Shown: positions 35,301 through 56,955 of the stretch, piece by piece
How the letters are laid out: each line of letters opens with the position of its first letter
Position numbering within the stretch: position 1 is the stretch's first letter
Source of the DNA: Eleginops maclovinus
Taxonomy: Eukaryota; Chordata; Actinopteri; Perciformes; Eleginopidae
Length of the DNA stretch: 64,000 bases
Assembly (NCBI RefSeq): GCF_036324505.1
Contig: NC_086368.1
Span: 13,674,921-13,738,920 of the forward strand
Direction of reading: 5' to 3'
Notes under the pieces: model-generated
What the model was told of the DNA's origin: nothing
The model's input: the letters and a program-made list of their open reading frames with translations, nothing else
The model's database searches: none
Position numbers and translations under genes: made by a program

Positions 35301-38300
35301 TGAGTAATAAAACAAGTTCTTTCATCTTATCTAATGTCTCTATCAACAAGAGAGGAAATCAGACAAGCTAACACTAGCGAGTGCAGTGCGCAGTCTGGGC
35401 TGAACTCAGCAGTCATTAAAATAATTGAATAAATTCTTCCTGTAGTTTTATTGACATGCCTAAGTATACAGTTGGTGTAACATCCTGCTTGACAATAGTG
35501 AGGCAGTGTTTACGCTTATTTATGTAAATAAAAAGAAGACTCAAATGATTGTGAGGTTAAAATGGGGCAGGACTCTGCTCTCAATATGGGACAGATAAGA
35601 AGCAAGCCTCTGTAACTCTTTGAACAGCAGCTTTTGAGGCCACAAGTGACATATGGGAGCATGCTGTAGGTGAAACAAATCAAATAGCATTTTATTTATA
35701 CAGCCAAACTACACATTTGTTTGAAAACATTCACACTAGTAGAGTAACACAGACACAGTGGGTCATAAAATAAACCTATTGATGCCTTTATGTTAGAGAT
35801 TTAGCTCTATCACCAGCAGCTTATGTTCATACTAGACTAAACAAGGCTGTAGAACCAAGTGTATTGGATTGAGTAAGGATGTGCTATGTTGCATATGATT
35901 CCATTTTTAAGTACACAACTCTGACATTTTGTCATCTTTCATAGTAATTGTGGCTAACACATATTGTATGCAGTAACAACAACTTTGGCAAGAAAGTGCA
36001 TTTACACATTTTGAAGCACAATAAGGAGCAAAACGAAATGTGTCGTCTCGTAAATATATCTAATATTCCCTTTTTTGCTTTAGTTCTTTTGGACTTGATC
36101 ATCTCAAAGGAAAATTATCAAGTCAAGTCAAGTTTATTGTCAGTCTTTCAGTTTCTTCGTACAGACAGAGAGATCGAAATACTGTTTCCCACAATCCCAA
36201 GGTTTCAAAAATACTAATATATATAAAAAAAGATATACTGTACATACAGCTCCGGAGAAAATTAAGAGACCACTCCAAATGTTTCTTAAATCTTTGACTC
36301 TACATGTATGGCAGCCATACCAGTGTCTGTTGAATTTCAACACAGAGACAAATTGTCAGTAGTTTATAGAAATACAATAAAAAAATAAAAATCATTTAAC
36401 TCAAAGACAGGTGTATAAATAATAAAAGAAGAGAAATTGATAATGCTGCAGTGGTCTCTTCATGTTTTCCGCAGCTGTATATCTTTATATAAACGTACAT
36501 ACACACCTGTACACCCACTATTTATACACACACACACACACACATACATCAACAATGACACATATGTACACATGCACACATTAAGAGGCATAAATAAATG
36601 GCTGTCTTCAGATTAGATGTTTAGTGCCGAGCAGGTGACTGTATGTGTTATTTCCACAGCTGCTGGAGTACGTGGGTAAAGGGAAAAGCATCGTGGACGT
36701 GGGCTTGGCTCAGGCCCGCCGGCCCCTCAACACACGCTTCCACTACTACGAGCTGGAGATCACAGATCCTGGAGAGAAGTGTTACATCGCCCTGGGGCTG
36801 GCACGCAGGGTAAGAGCTTCATTCATAACCATACTGATCACACATGTCCTTATCTATGACACACCACTTTTTCCACACACTCTGCTGGTTTTCTGCCTGT
36901 AGAAGAAAACTTCTCTCCCCTCACTCTCTCACCTCGTCACCGCCCTCCCTCATATGCACCACTGCTCTCACTGTTTCCAGTCTGAGTGATGGATGACCGA
37001 AAGAGGAAAAGCTAACAACTGAATAAATATTGTCTCATTTTACCCCCGCATCTGGTCTTCCATAGAAAGCAGGTTGTTCCATTTACATGCTAATCTACCA
37101 TGTCGACTACAACACTGCAGTCAGGTTCATGAAAGGTTATTTAAAAGATGCGAGGAGAATATCTGAGTCTGCTTGCTTTGTTCCGGCTTTATTTCACTCG
37201 TTCCTTACAGTGTGCACGAAATGGAAAGAATAAACAGGAGTTAAAGTATGTAGGAGTTCCTCATGCTAAGCAATTAAAGGTTTAATCCTAATTAACGAGG
37301 TGATATTAAATCATAAAAGATGACAGCAAGCAGTGATCCGTATTTTGTAAATAAATTAGGACTGACAGAAGACTTGTTGAATGACATCAAGCTTCCTCCG
37401 ACTCCTCCGCCAATGGTCTGTGCGGGCTCGTAGCGCCCTCGAGTCACACTTTGTGGAGAACAGAGCTTTGTCATTTTGCTGATTGTTTCCCAGGAAATGT
37501 ATTTCTCAACGTGTGGGGTAACACATGCGTACATTCTCAATTTGATCAGTGCTGGCTTATATTGGATGAAGAAGCAGTTGTTGTCTGCCTTCCTTTTCTC
37601 TTATGTTGCTCTAGGGGAAAAGCTTATTTTCTCTGTGTTCCATGCACCTTATCTATTTAACTCTGTGGTTTTGCTCCAGTCTTATCTTCTTAGGCTTTAT
37701 CTCACCTGTTGCTGTGCTCATCATCATATCAGTGCACTTCTTACAAGAGCTTATATGGTTACTTAGACTTCACACTGTAAGGTGTAATCTGTTTTATTAC
37801 AGCAAATCCAATTCAAGAATCCCTCCCTGAAAGTTGCCGTATCTTTGATTTAGTCTGTCCATCAAACCGTCTGTAAATAACACTCTCTCAAAGTGTCTAG
37901 CTCTATTTGAAAAGCAAATACTTCTAAATCTGGTAGGGGGTCTTAAATGGAAAAGATGTTCCCCATCTCTAATTCTAGGGATAAACAGGTAGAGTGAGCA
38001 GACTTCTCAATGTTCTGTGTGGATTGTGCACTGTCAACACAGACTCACAGGTATTAATGTTTTAGTTTAGATGCCTGGCCGCTGAGCACATTTCAGTTAC
38101 AAATCACTTTGGTAACCATCCCAGTGTTCTGGTATTGATAAATAATGAAACCAATACATGATGTCGTTTTCTCTGCAGCTCGGACAATCTGTAAATGTGC
38201 AGCCCCAAATTGAATTAGGTCAAACTTGTCAAGATAAAAATCAAAAATACTTTTACTCATTTTGTTGAGATATCCCAATCTAAATATTTATCATCTGCAC

Positions 38301-39906
38301 ACATTATATTGACATTTATTACGTTGGTTCACAATTACGTGAGCTAACAGCTAACTCTGCGTTACCTCACATCTGAGTCTCTCTGCACCTCTGATTCTTT
38401 TTGGAAGTTTGAGTCAGTTTACCCAATTCAAGACAGGGAAAGAAACTTGAGGAACTGCTTATCGACCATAAGATGTCTCTTTCTCCTTTTGTCTCACAGG
38501 ACTACCCCAAAAACAGACATCCAGGCTGGAGCAGAGGGTCTATAGCCTATCATGCAGGTCAGTGCTTGCTGATCGGGACGGTGCATGTCGACCTATCAAT
38601 GTGAACTGCATTCAAATTAAAACTGTGTTAAACTGTCACTGTGGAGGGTGTAAGTGTCTTATATTCTGTCCTATGTTTTATACTGTACACATCTATGGTT
38701 GAGATAAGAGTACCAAATTGTTTCCTGCTTCTGGCAATAAATTAAGCTACATATGTATTATTTATTGGTTGCCATGCCAGATTTAATTGAATATTCAAAA
38801 GCTTTCTTTGGCTTCCACCAGCCAGAAAAGTGTATTTCTGAAAAAAGTTCCCGATGAACTTGTGAGTATAATTGTTCCACCTTAATGTTTGTTCTTCCCT
38901 GGGTTTCGTCTGTTGCTCTGGTTTCATCCCACAGCAGGTCAGATGAACTGGAAACTTTAAATTGCCTGCAGGGCTGAGTGGGAATTAGTTTGTCTGTCTG
39001 TAGTTGTCTGAGCAGGACCAGTGGTTCAGAAAACAAACGGACGGATATTGGTTTACACTGCTCCACCCAACAGAAAGATGTTGTTAGCAGAGGCAGATGT
39101 TGTCTTGTGTCTTGAGTGTATCACGCCCACATGCCTGTGACACACTGATCAACGCCCCTGTTGTTTTTCGCAGATGATGGAAAGTTGTTCCAGGGCAGCG
39201 GGGTCGGGGATGCGTTTGGGCCGCGCTGCTTTGAAGGGGACATTATGGGATGTGGAATCATGTTTCCACGCGACTACAGCCTGGATGCAGGAGGTGAACA
39301 GTCTTTATAATGTTTTCAAAGCACTCAGCATGTACGGCCTCTTTATCATCTGTCTTTCTATTTCTGTGTCTGGATTCTCTCAGATGACGTAGATGATTGG
39401 GACTTTGACGTTATTCCCAAACCCAGTGCAGTTCAGAATGATCTGTATGCAAACAATGAAGAAGAGGAGGAGGAGGAGGAGGAGGAGGGAGAAGATTTGG
39501 AGGGGAGGAAGGTCACGGTAAGATGCTTTCAAAAGGAATATAAAACAGGGACCCTTGAAACCTTCAGAATCATGTTAAAAGCCAAGTAGGAACCAACACA
39601 CAAGGAATGTGCTTTGGTGTTTAGCGGTGTATAACACAGAAAATGAAGTTCTAAAAAAGAAGCAAAATATAAATGTAATAAAAAACATATTTAAGAAAAC
39701 AATTTATAAAATTAAAAATAGTGTGTATGTATATTCATATTATCTCCTTGCTGTCCCCTTGTGTTTATCAGGTGTTCTTCACTAGAAATGGAAAGGTGGT
39801 GGGCCGGAGGGACGTGGCCTTACCTGTAGGAGGCTTGTACCCCACTATAGGCATGATGAGCACTGGGGAGAAGGTCAAGGTGGACCTGCACCCCCTCAGT
39901 GGCTGA
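29305..39906 (+). CDS. spryd3: SPRY domain-containing protein 3
   Basis: Coding exons: 29305-29432, 29585-29660, 32849-32973, 33194-33326, 33446-33634, 36660-36809, 38500-38557, 39174-39293, 39384-39517, 39772-39906. They join in frame to 415 residues plus TGA, slightly shorter than the mammalian protein of about 440. The N-terminus is basic (MDDINLHYRFLNWRRRIREI). Two SPRY-type halves follow: about residues 60-200 (YFEVTIIDTG, GWLPQSVAFHADDGKLYNG, DRIGCGVSLDSEDGQLTVFF) and about 225-410 (YYELEITDPGEKCYIALGLA, HPGWSRGSIAYHADDGKLFQ, DIMGCGIMF, VFFTRNGKVVG). A glutamate run of about ten residues, encoded by GAG repeats near 39460-39486, interrupts the second half. SPRY domains are protein-interaction modules. 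The specific role of this protein is poorly known and I infer none. Confidence 0.93.
29661..32848 (+). other. spryd3 intron after coding exon 2
   Basis: Intron of about 3.2 kb. A short palindrome at 29881-29902 (TATATTCAC...GTGAATATA) is the only structure noted. No gene or recognised element. Confidence 0.5.
36119..36206 (-). mobile_element. Retroelement-like 3' tail, reversed
   Basis: The forward strand reads AAGTCAAGTCAAGTTTATTG and, 50 bases on, GAAATACTGTTTCCCACAAT. The reverse complement matches in order the blocks of the tail at 26850-27010 (GGAAAC-GTATTTC ... ACAATAAA-T-GACTT). It is therefore a diverged copy in the opposite orientation. Confidence 0.45.
36244..36484. mobile_element. 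MITE with about 30-base terminal inverted repeats and TA flanks
   Basis: The left terminus TACAGCTCCGGAGAAAATTA continues AGAGACCACT. The right terminus, read in reverse complement, is TACAGCTGCGGAAAACATGA then AGAGACCACT. The inverted repeats match at about 25 of 30 positions and both ends abut TA, as for Tc1/mariner-type elements. The body of about 240 bases has no transposase frame, so the element is non-autonomous. Confidence 0.7.
36810..38499 (+). other. spryd3 intron after coding exon 6
   Basis: Intron of about 1.7 kb with no supported feature. Confidence 0.5.
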
Positions 39907-42900
39907 GTGGAGTGGAGAAAAAAACTGCAGAGAAATCAGAGCATGGACGAATAATAGAGCTCTGGTGCATTTTTGGAGATCAGATACTAAATCATACCTC
40001 CGCATCAAAATGCTCCAAGATGTTACTTGAAGAGTCACTCCAGTGTAGAGGTGACTGACTCATGCTGTAAGAATGATCAGAATCATGTATGTTAATTATA
40101 CACGCGTGCCTCAAAGTGCTTTATAATGATTGTCTTTCAGAAAACCCAGAGGTTAACATTGGGAAAACTTTTCTCATCCCTTTGAGTAAAGTTCATAAAA
40201 TGCCATAGAAAGGGTCACACCAGAATAATGAATCCAATCAGAGCAAATGCCAGCCAGCTAGTGTACCCGCTTATCAGCAATAGATATGTGACAGGCTGCA
40301 GACACACTGTGCTCATCACCGGAGGGCTGCTGTACTTCTTATCAACGGTGTGTTACTGCCACTCAGTGGTGAGAGTGATAAATGAAAAATAATGCTTAGA
40401 AAGTCTTCCAAACAAAAGAAGTAGGGCACTGAATGAACAGTGACTTTACTTTAAATTAGCTGCTTTTCAAGTGTGAGTGCATATCCTGACTCATTATGGC
40501 ATGTTTTGTGCACGCCACCTGCAATAGGAATAATGGGATGATTAAATGTCAGAACAAGTTGTTGAAGCTAAATCCAAAACTGTTCAATTGTTGTGTTGGG
40601 GGAAGTAGTTTGAAAAGCTGAATTCCAAATTAGGACTGTTTTAATATCATGACTTGCTTTTGTCCTGTTTTAATATGGGATTCTAACCAAAGTGTACACG
40701 ATGTTATGTGATTGAAATCATGTGCTGGTCATAATCACTCCAAAGTCTTTGGGAGGAACATTTGTGTCTAAAAGATGCAAACATTTAACCAAAATTCGTT
40801 TTTTTCTGTTCATGTGTCTCACAGTTTGCCTTAAACTCCAGCCCAAGATAAAAACTGATCTCTATATGTAATTTAACATAGTAATGACATCTCATACAAT
40901 TAACCCTCATCATTAGGGTTTGGGGGAATTAGAAACTCTTAAATTGTCTCAATCTGGAAAAACCGTGAAGACAATTAAACTCTCACAACAAGAATAACTA
41001 AGGACTAATCTTGGTATAAGAGTACATTACAAAACATTTGAATGTTGAAAATGAAGCCATACTGTATATCATATTTGCTGCTCAGGTATATTTGAAAATC
41101 CAAATTTTTAATACCTTGTCTTTTCTGGTTATTTTTGTGATTTTACTGTATGTTCAAATCAACCATTGTATTTTCTTTTTTTGGGTAACAAACCTATTTT
41201 ACTTATAAATCTTATCTTTTTGACATTGAAGACTGTTAAAGGAGAACTTGGGGTCCCCCTCCCCAACTCCAAGTAAATGCTAAATGCTCCTATTGTTTTG
41301 TTTTCTTGACACAACATTTTGCACACCTACTTTCACAAAAATAGTAATGATTCAAAATGAGCTGCTTCTCTTATCAATACACACTTTGATTTAAGTGCTT
41401 CTTTAGGCCTAAAAGCCTTACTGCTTTTAAGGGTCTGACCTAATGAGCGAAGTGCCTGTGTGACCCTTGTTTAATATTCCATGTGAGTGCTGGAAATGTC
41501 ATATTATGGGATGCATGTTGCGTGAATCAGGAAAAATTGCATCCATGAAGTATCTTCCTGATCAGCAAAACAATTTAAAGGCTGTTGCTCATGTGTTGCT
41601 CAACTGCTGCTAAGTGTGTGCCGAGGGAAACGCTCTGCACATCATTATATCAGCCTGTACTGTAGCCGGGTGTCCTCGTGTCTGTTATCCACACTCACTG
41701 TCATCGTCCACATTTGTGTTCGTGATCATCTTAGATCATGGGACCTAATGATGGTCTGCTGCTGTTGACCACATCCACTCACATTTAATATTTAGCCCCA
41801 TTTTATCTTTTATTAATCATGAATGAAGTTTAATATCAGTCTCTCTCAGTCCAGCCCTTGTGTAAATCCTGAAATGTTTTTTTTTAATTTCGTCTTTTCT
41901 CTTTTCACCTAAAACAATCAGGTAAACATGCCAAAAATCATTTTAAATAAAAGGATATTTACACCCTGCTGTGGCCTTGGCTTTGGCTGTGCATCAAGTT
42001 ATTATGCATCAAGTTATTATAAATGAACATTAACTGACTTTAAATGCTAATGAGATCATCTTAGATGTCTTTTAAAATGCAGAACGGATATTTCAATCGC
42101 TGAATTATGTATGTATGATTAATCTTCTTCCCACAGCTGCATGGTCGGACCGCAGTTAAATTATCACAGAAATGATTGTCTTAGCGTAGCAGGTGCTGTA
42201 TTGAGGGTTTTAAAGAAGTGATGATCTTACAAAGCGGTTCAGAGCATATCGATGACATAATTAAGGCTTACAATTGCTTTATGTTCTAAACCACTTACAG
42301 CAGTGGGACTATTTATTTAAACATCTAAAAAAAGGATCTTTAAAAGGACATTATACCCTTCATCCAGTTTTTATTGAGCATTTTCTTTGGATTCATTATT
42401 ATAATAGCTGTCTGTTTTCAAATGCATAGCATGAACAATGCTACAAAACAATACATGGATAAAAAAAGAGGTTATCCTGACCATAGCAGGCAGGGAAAGA
42501 GACCTGAATTGAGTAAAACCAAATCGTCTGCAGAGAAAACGTGCTGGAAGCTGCTTATGTAGTATAATGGGTCCATTTGTGAACTGAAGTAAAAGTATGA
42601 GTCATTGGCTGCAAACTCCATTTCGATTTATTTGAATTATGTTTCAACAACATTTGAGACGGTAAAGCCCTTTATGTCATTATAAAAAGTATGAAAAAAT
42701 ATTCTGCAGGGCGAACATTTCAAAATACAAAACATTTTACAAACCATATAAAGTGGATCACATTTGGAAATGTTAAACACAAATCCAAGAGGCCCAAGGA
42801 TACGTTATTTAGACTTAAATATAGCTGTCGTAGAAACGTTGACTAATCATATTTTCTCCTCCTATTGTTGCTATGGTGATTAGACGAGTTCAGCAACAGG

Positions 42901-43807
42901 TCAATTATTCACCAAACGAGAGAGCCCCCTGCAGGATGCTGTTATTCAGGTTTAGTGATGAAGGCTCTATAACAGTCAAATCAGTAGACCGCTATTGTTT
43001 GATATAAAGTATTTTAACATTTCCAGTTATTTTTAAAGTAATTTTGATGATTTAGGATTGCTAAAATCGAATACAGAGCATTGTCATGTGGCTAATGTGT
43101 GTTTGCTTCTTCAAAAGACAATTTAAATTGAGGCACTTTGTTAGAAAACTGAGCTACAAAACCCCCAGAAATTGACTCCCTGAAACATCTTGGTGTGTGC
43201 TTTTTGGTATAAAATAATTTGGTCTGCTTTTAAGAAAGTGCAAAACTGTTTAGCTGAATGTCATTAAAGCGCACTGCCTAAAGTTCAAGGCTTTTTAGAC
43301 ACATCACCTACAAATAAAATGATGGTGCATAAAATTATCCAGAGATGATTCAATTAAATAAAGGCCTGGAGTGCTTTGGAGGAGTTAAAGAACGTCCCAG
43401 GTTTGATTCCAACCATGGGACATTTCAGACCCCCCTGCACCTCCCTCCCTCCCTCCCGCCCCTATTTCTAAACTCGCCTCTGACAAATACATGCGAAAAT
43501 AAAACAAAAATATAATTAATGCATAAAGGCCCACCTTCCAGTATAATCAGGATTCGTATAAGGCTTGATTAGATATTTAACAGTATATAATTAAATTGTA
43601 AAAAAGGAAAATCAAACTTTTGTAATTTAACAATTAAAAGGCAGTTATCGAATATAAAAACACATACGCACACCTATTCCACATTTTTCGCAACTCTCCT
43701 ATAACACTATAAAATCTGGCAAAGCTACATTTGTGATCTACCTAGAAACTGAATATACAAAACTGAGAAAGTGTTATAAGGTGGCTGGAAGTGACTGTAG
43801 GATGTCC
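39907..43807. other. Convergent 3' interval of spryd3 and lima1
   Basis: About 3.9 kb between the two stop codons, presumably holding both 3' UTRs. A forward AATAAA at 41946-41951 could end spryd3, and a reverse-strand AATAAA at 42627-42632 could end lima1. A pyrimidine-rich CCCT/CCTC run lies at 43431-43462. No further gene is recognised. Confidence 0.45.
41946..41951 (+). terminator. Candidate polyadenylation signal for spryd3
   Basis: AATAAA in TTTTAAATAAAAGG, about 2.0 kb after the stop codon. Use is not proven. Confidence 0.2.
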
Positions 43808-52289
<8,482 letters not shown>

Positions 52290-52309
52290 CTTTAGACCGT
52301 GTCTGAATA

Positions 52310-54968
52310 CTGGAAATGAAAACACAAACCATCGTTGGCCATGTACTACATCATAGTAACCAATCTCTTCTAAATCATTTCACAAATGTTGTTGGGGATA
52401 CCTCAACTTGTTGTTAAATTCAGTCAACCCCAAGCTAAGTTTTTTAAAGAATTCAGGTAACTTTATAAAACAGCCTGATACGAAAAGTTTCATGTACCCA
52501 GAAACACACATTCTGATAGTTTCAGGTTTGTGCATGTAGAGGCACTATCTGGCGTCTGGGATCACTGATTCGGTCTCTATCAAGCTATCCATCAATTAAC
52601 CCCACAACTCAACATGCTGACATACATACCAAAGAGTGACTTCCCATGCATGTGTTCATACAGCATGCATGCAAACAAACAACTTAGCATGTTTGAACTT
52701 GCAGACCAGCTTGTGCCGCATGAATGCAAAATGGAAACACGAGTGAGCACATTATCAATATGAGAGGATAACTCGCCATGGGCAACATCCACAAAAGAAC
52801 AGAGAGAAGCAGCGCCTGACAATGACACAACATAGCACACAAAGTCTTTCTTTAACATTTCTTGGACAAACCTACACCTAAATAGGTCCTACAGACGGAT
52901 GATGCACCTTTGATGCAGTTTCAGTGTCTAGAGAGACGTCTTAATGTCACACTTTGAATCTCCCTTTGCTGCTCAGACAGAATATTATATGTTTGAGTCA
53001 CCACTGTCCACAGCTGACAGACTCAATAATCATTTACTAACAAGGCCTTTTCACTCAGGTACACCTATTACATCACCGCTGAGTAGCAAGGCAATACTGG
53101 TGACAAGTGTGAGGACTTTGGACAGAAGTGAATTTCAACATAGCCCTGAGTAAAAAACAGTCAAATGCAGCTACACTTCACTACTGAGTGTATTACTTAC
53201 GTGTATGTATTACATAATAATCATATATAATGTAATGTAATTAATTTAATTGACTGTCAGGCCATTGTGCTTCTAGATGGGCAGAAGCAAAGATTATACA
53301 CCTAGACAATGATAAGGGCGGTCCACTTCCTATTGGTTTCTAACGTCTCAATCGCTTTGGGCTGTTTACAGTTGCTACATTGTTCAGAGGCTGACGATCA
53401 GAGGCTGATGGACAAGTTAGTTTACCATGACTTTTGATTAGTTGTATGTTATACTGTGTACAGTTACTATTCAAGGTGTACATTGGTTTAAGCACAAAAC
53501 AATTTAACTTGCCAGAACTTCTTCTTTCTATCCCTTCTAGCTCCAATGTTTGATTTCAAACTATAAGCAGACACACCCTAAACAGGTCAGCAGTCCCTCA
53601 CAGGGATAACACAGGTGGACTGTGTTTAGAGTCGCCAATCCACCTGTTTTGCATTTGATTTAACGGTTGTAGAAAACCAACATCAACCGAGGACGACATG
53701 GAGAACACATCAACTTCATGCGAAAATGACTAGTGCTGAGTACTGAAACTCAAGTTGGTCTCATTGTTTAGAAGCCAATACTCTCTTGACAGTATGAGAA
53801 GCTAATAGAACCACTCAGGACCCCACTAACACTGATTACACATGCAGGTACAAATAAAAACTATACAAACAAATATGTTTAAGTTAAACACATTGAACTT
53901 AAACATATAAATAGATTTGCTGTACATATATAAAGCACCCTGAGGAAAATGTGTTATTTGCTATATAAGTCAATTGTGTTTGACTGATTTTCTGTAATTG
54001 GTTTAGTTTATTGTCATTAATGACTCTTCTTCTTCAAAGGTTAGACATAATTTAGAGGCAGCATTTGATAAATTCCCACGATTTTCCAGCTTCCGTTGCA
54101 CTAATGATTCTTTGCTTTACCTCCACCCTTCCTTGAATGATGTCATTAACTTTATTACTTCTCTGTATATAAGATTTCAGAGTGCAACATTGATTTTATT
54201 GTCATTAATCAGAGACAACAAAGAAAATAAAAAGTTTTCCTTGTGCATAGTCAAACAAAGTAAAGTGTTAAAACCATTGTCGATCTGATTCATGAGCTTT
54301 TGAAATCTGCTTATCAAAACACCAGCATTAGCTTCATCTGCATCACTTGTTATCAGGTGGAAAGGTGGACACTAACATTTAACCCTCGCCCAAAGCCAAC
54401 CTTTCTTTCAAAGCAACTAACCACCACACAATCAGACACAGTATGACTCATAAGGAGGAGTCAGCAATATTTCATGAATGATTGACCTAAGGAGCCATTA
54501 TTATTTAAAGCAAAATGCAGAAAATATCAGGTGTTACAATAAAATTGGTTGTTGAAGAATGGCAGCCCTTACGAGGCCAGCATGTTATTTGGAGAATCCA
54601 CATTTAATGTGTGTAGCTCTGTAAAACTAGTTTAATAGCCAACATTTAGTTATCTACTTCATAGAGCATTTTATTATATAAATTGTATTCAGATTGAGGA
54701 AGTTGTAGTAAAATCTAAGACTTCAACACAGACTCACTAGCTGGACTGGTTTTGCATCGATACATATCTGGAAAAACAGCAAGTGCTTTAGGAGCAACAC
54801 AGAGTACGCCTACGTGCACCTGCATTTGTTTCAAAAATATCAAAGTCTAAATGTTTCAACCAAAAGGCTCGCTCGACTATTCAAAATAGATATGTGTTGT
54901 TTTTACCACAGCCCGAACTCAAGTCATTTACATACATTTTCACGTCCTTTCTTTGAGTTTTGTCTTAC
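52310..54968 (-). other. lima1 intron 1 (5' UTR intron)
   Basis: Runs from the acceptor at 52310-52313 (TTTCCAG|TATTC on the - strand) to the donor of the probable first exon at 54969. It contains a weak LINE-tail-like piece near 53925-53985. No gene was recognised. Confidence 0.5.
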
Positions 54969-55090
54969 CTGTCCGAACTTCCGTTGAGTCACTCTTTTTG
55001 TGAAACCTTGAGACACCTGACACTAGCTGCCGCTTGTGCGTCACCGCCCGGTGTGGAACAGGCAGAGGTGGAGAGAACAGAAAGGTGTCA
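54969..55090 (-). promoter_or_regulatory. Probable lima1 noncoding first exon and promoter
   Basis: On the - strand, sequence ending GGAAGTTCGGACAG|GTAAGAC gives an excellent donor. The sequence upstream (55020-55090) is GC-richer, with several CpGs. The coding exon has only 20 bases of 5' UTR after its acceptor, so an upstream exon is needed. The transcription start is not defined. Confidence 0.45.
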
Positions 55091-56779
55091 TGGGAGTGGA
55101 AGCGCTGGGTCATGTGACTTTATGCACCAATGAGCTGAGGTGTTGCATTACCCCTACCTGGTACATGTCTGTGTGAGCCAGTGCGTGGGTGTGCCCATCA
55201 CCAACCCACCCACCCAAATTCCAGACCAAGCAATACTCTTTCATTTTTCAAGCGAATAGAAAGCACGGGGAAGTAAAAGAAAGAAAGCTCAGGTTTCTTC
55301 GACACAACTGCATCCGATTCTCCAGAGACTGATGTAGACTAAGAGAGCTTGAACACTGCTCATATATAAGTGATTTGGTTAAATTAAATATATTATTTTA
55401 CAATACTATTACAATTAAAATGAATATACTAAAAATAATAATAGTAATATAAACGTTATTTATAACATCATTCACTTATGAGATGGAGCTCAAGGTGATG
55501 TACAAAAAATATGAAAAATAAGAAATGACATGCAATCAATTGTTTAACAAGAGAGCCCTGATTCAGACATATTCATGTTCCTACAGCAATAGTGTTAATG
55601 AATGGATAGTAACATGTACAGTAAACAACTTCACAAAAGGCTACTTTTTAGCTGTAGCCTAATATAACATTTTAAGCAACAGCACCTTTGTGGGATCTAA
55701 AGGTCGACGATGTGGAGTGTGCATTGGATGTTTGCATAAAATTTGCCTTCTAAATAAGTCAAGTCAGGTAGTGTAGTGCGAAGGGAAATCATGGCTTTCA
55801 TTTTAGGAACTTTAATGAGCTCAAGAAGCCATCCTTCGTTGGGTCACGACCATCTTCAATCCAACCTTTGTTTTGAACTCCATTACATGTTTGTAACGTT
55901 TTGTGTCTACATTGCATCGTTGTTGTCTATCCACAGACCGAAATATAAACACCTGACAAAGCAATCAAAAGCAGTTCTATGGTCTAGGTGTCTACATGAA
56001 TACATTTTTTTACAATGATGACAAACGCTAAAGAAAATACCAGTGTCTGCCGCAAAGATACACTAAAGTAATACTTGAGTAAATTGTAGGCTGCTCAGAT
56101 CCTCCACTGCTACTAGGTCAAACGTTGAGTAAAAGGTTTTTACACTAACTCGTTTTTGTTTTAATGAAATTTTTGGTATTGTTTAATTATTTTTATTTTT
56201 GTCATATGTGTTCTCTTTTATTTTTGAAAACTAGACACGTGTCAAGAAGATATGTGTGTTATAGAGTTTACAAATGTCCAAGTCCAATAGTGGAAAAACA
56301 AACATTTTTGGATACTCCCACAAATTAAGAAAGATGGTGTTTATGTTCAGTTTCAGAAGCACATGTAAACTCAATCAGAAAAAAGCAAAGAGCAAAGTGA
56401 ACACTAGTAAACTCAATAAAATAAATCAACACTGCATAATTAAGGATGACGTCAACGCCAGTTAAACCGCAGTTTGGGGGGAGCTAAATTGGAAATTAGC
56501 CTTGGATATTAAAAGATTCAGCTTTAATAATCAAAATTACTTTAACCTGATGGGCACTTTAGAAAACGGGGCAATCGGGGCAGCGGATTGAGGCACTAAA
56601 ACTGACATAATACAATATATAATCCCTGTTTTCTGTCATTTTAGTGTCCACTCCTTTTTCATCTGTTACATCTTCAGTCGTCGTCTGAATCTGTTAGTCT
56701 GAGACCGACCAGCAACAACACCACAACCAATGAAAGCGTAACATCTCCCAAAAAATAATGGGAAATTGATTAACAAACA
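55091..56779. other. Intergenic DNA between lima1 and znf740
   Basis: Divergent intergenic region. It includes a LINE-tail-like piece around 55450-55560 (ATGGAGCTCAAGGTGATGTA, reversed tail type) and a MITE-like fragment around 56040-56120. No gene was seen. Confidence 0.45.
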
Positions 56780-56955
56780 GATTTTGTCCTCATTCTCTAC
56801 CAACGCTGTGTGTTCACTGGGAGCTGGAAGACGAAGATGCCCCTTTTCTGTTCGCTTGAGGAGCTGCTGTGTGGGGGAGAGGGGAACATCCTGTGGCGTT
56901 TCCTGTGTTTGTAAACTAGACGGTCGTGAAAACGTCGGGCGACTGAAGCTGAAAG
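56780..56955 (+). promoter_or_regulatory. Probable znf740 promoter and noncoding first exon
   Basis: CpG-containing sequence ends in the donor CTGAAAG|GTAGAT at 56956. The first coding exon (from 59394) begins with 36 untranslated bases after an acceptor, so a 5' exon is required. The GC content and divergent position make this the best candidate. The start site is not resolved. Confidence 0.4.

Larger units (their letters stand above)
33635..36659 (+). other. spryd3 intron after coding exon 5
   Basis: Intron of about 3.0 kb. Its 3' part carries a retroelement tail (36119-36206) and a TIR element (36244-36484). The middle, 34380-35100, is less AT-rich than its surroundings, but no function can be assigned. 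Confidence 0.5.
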
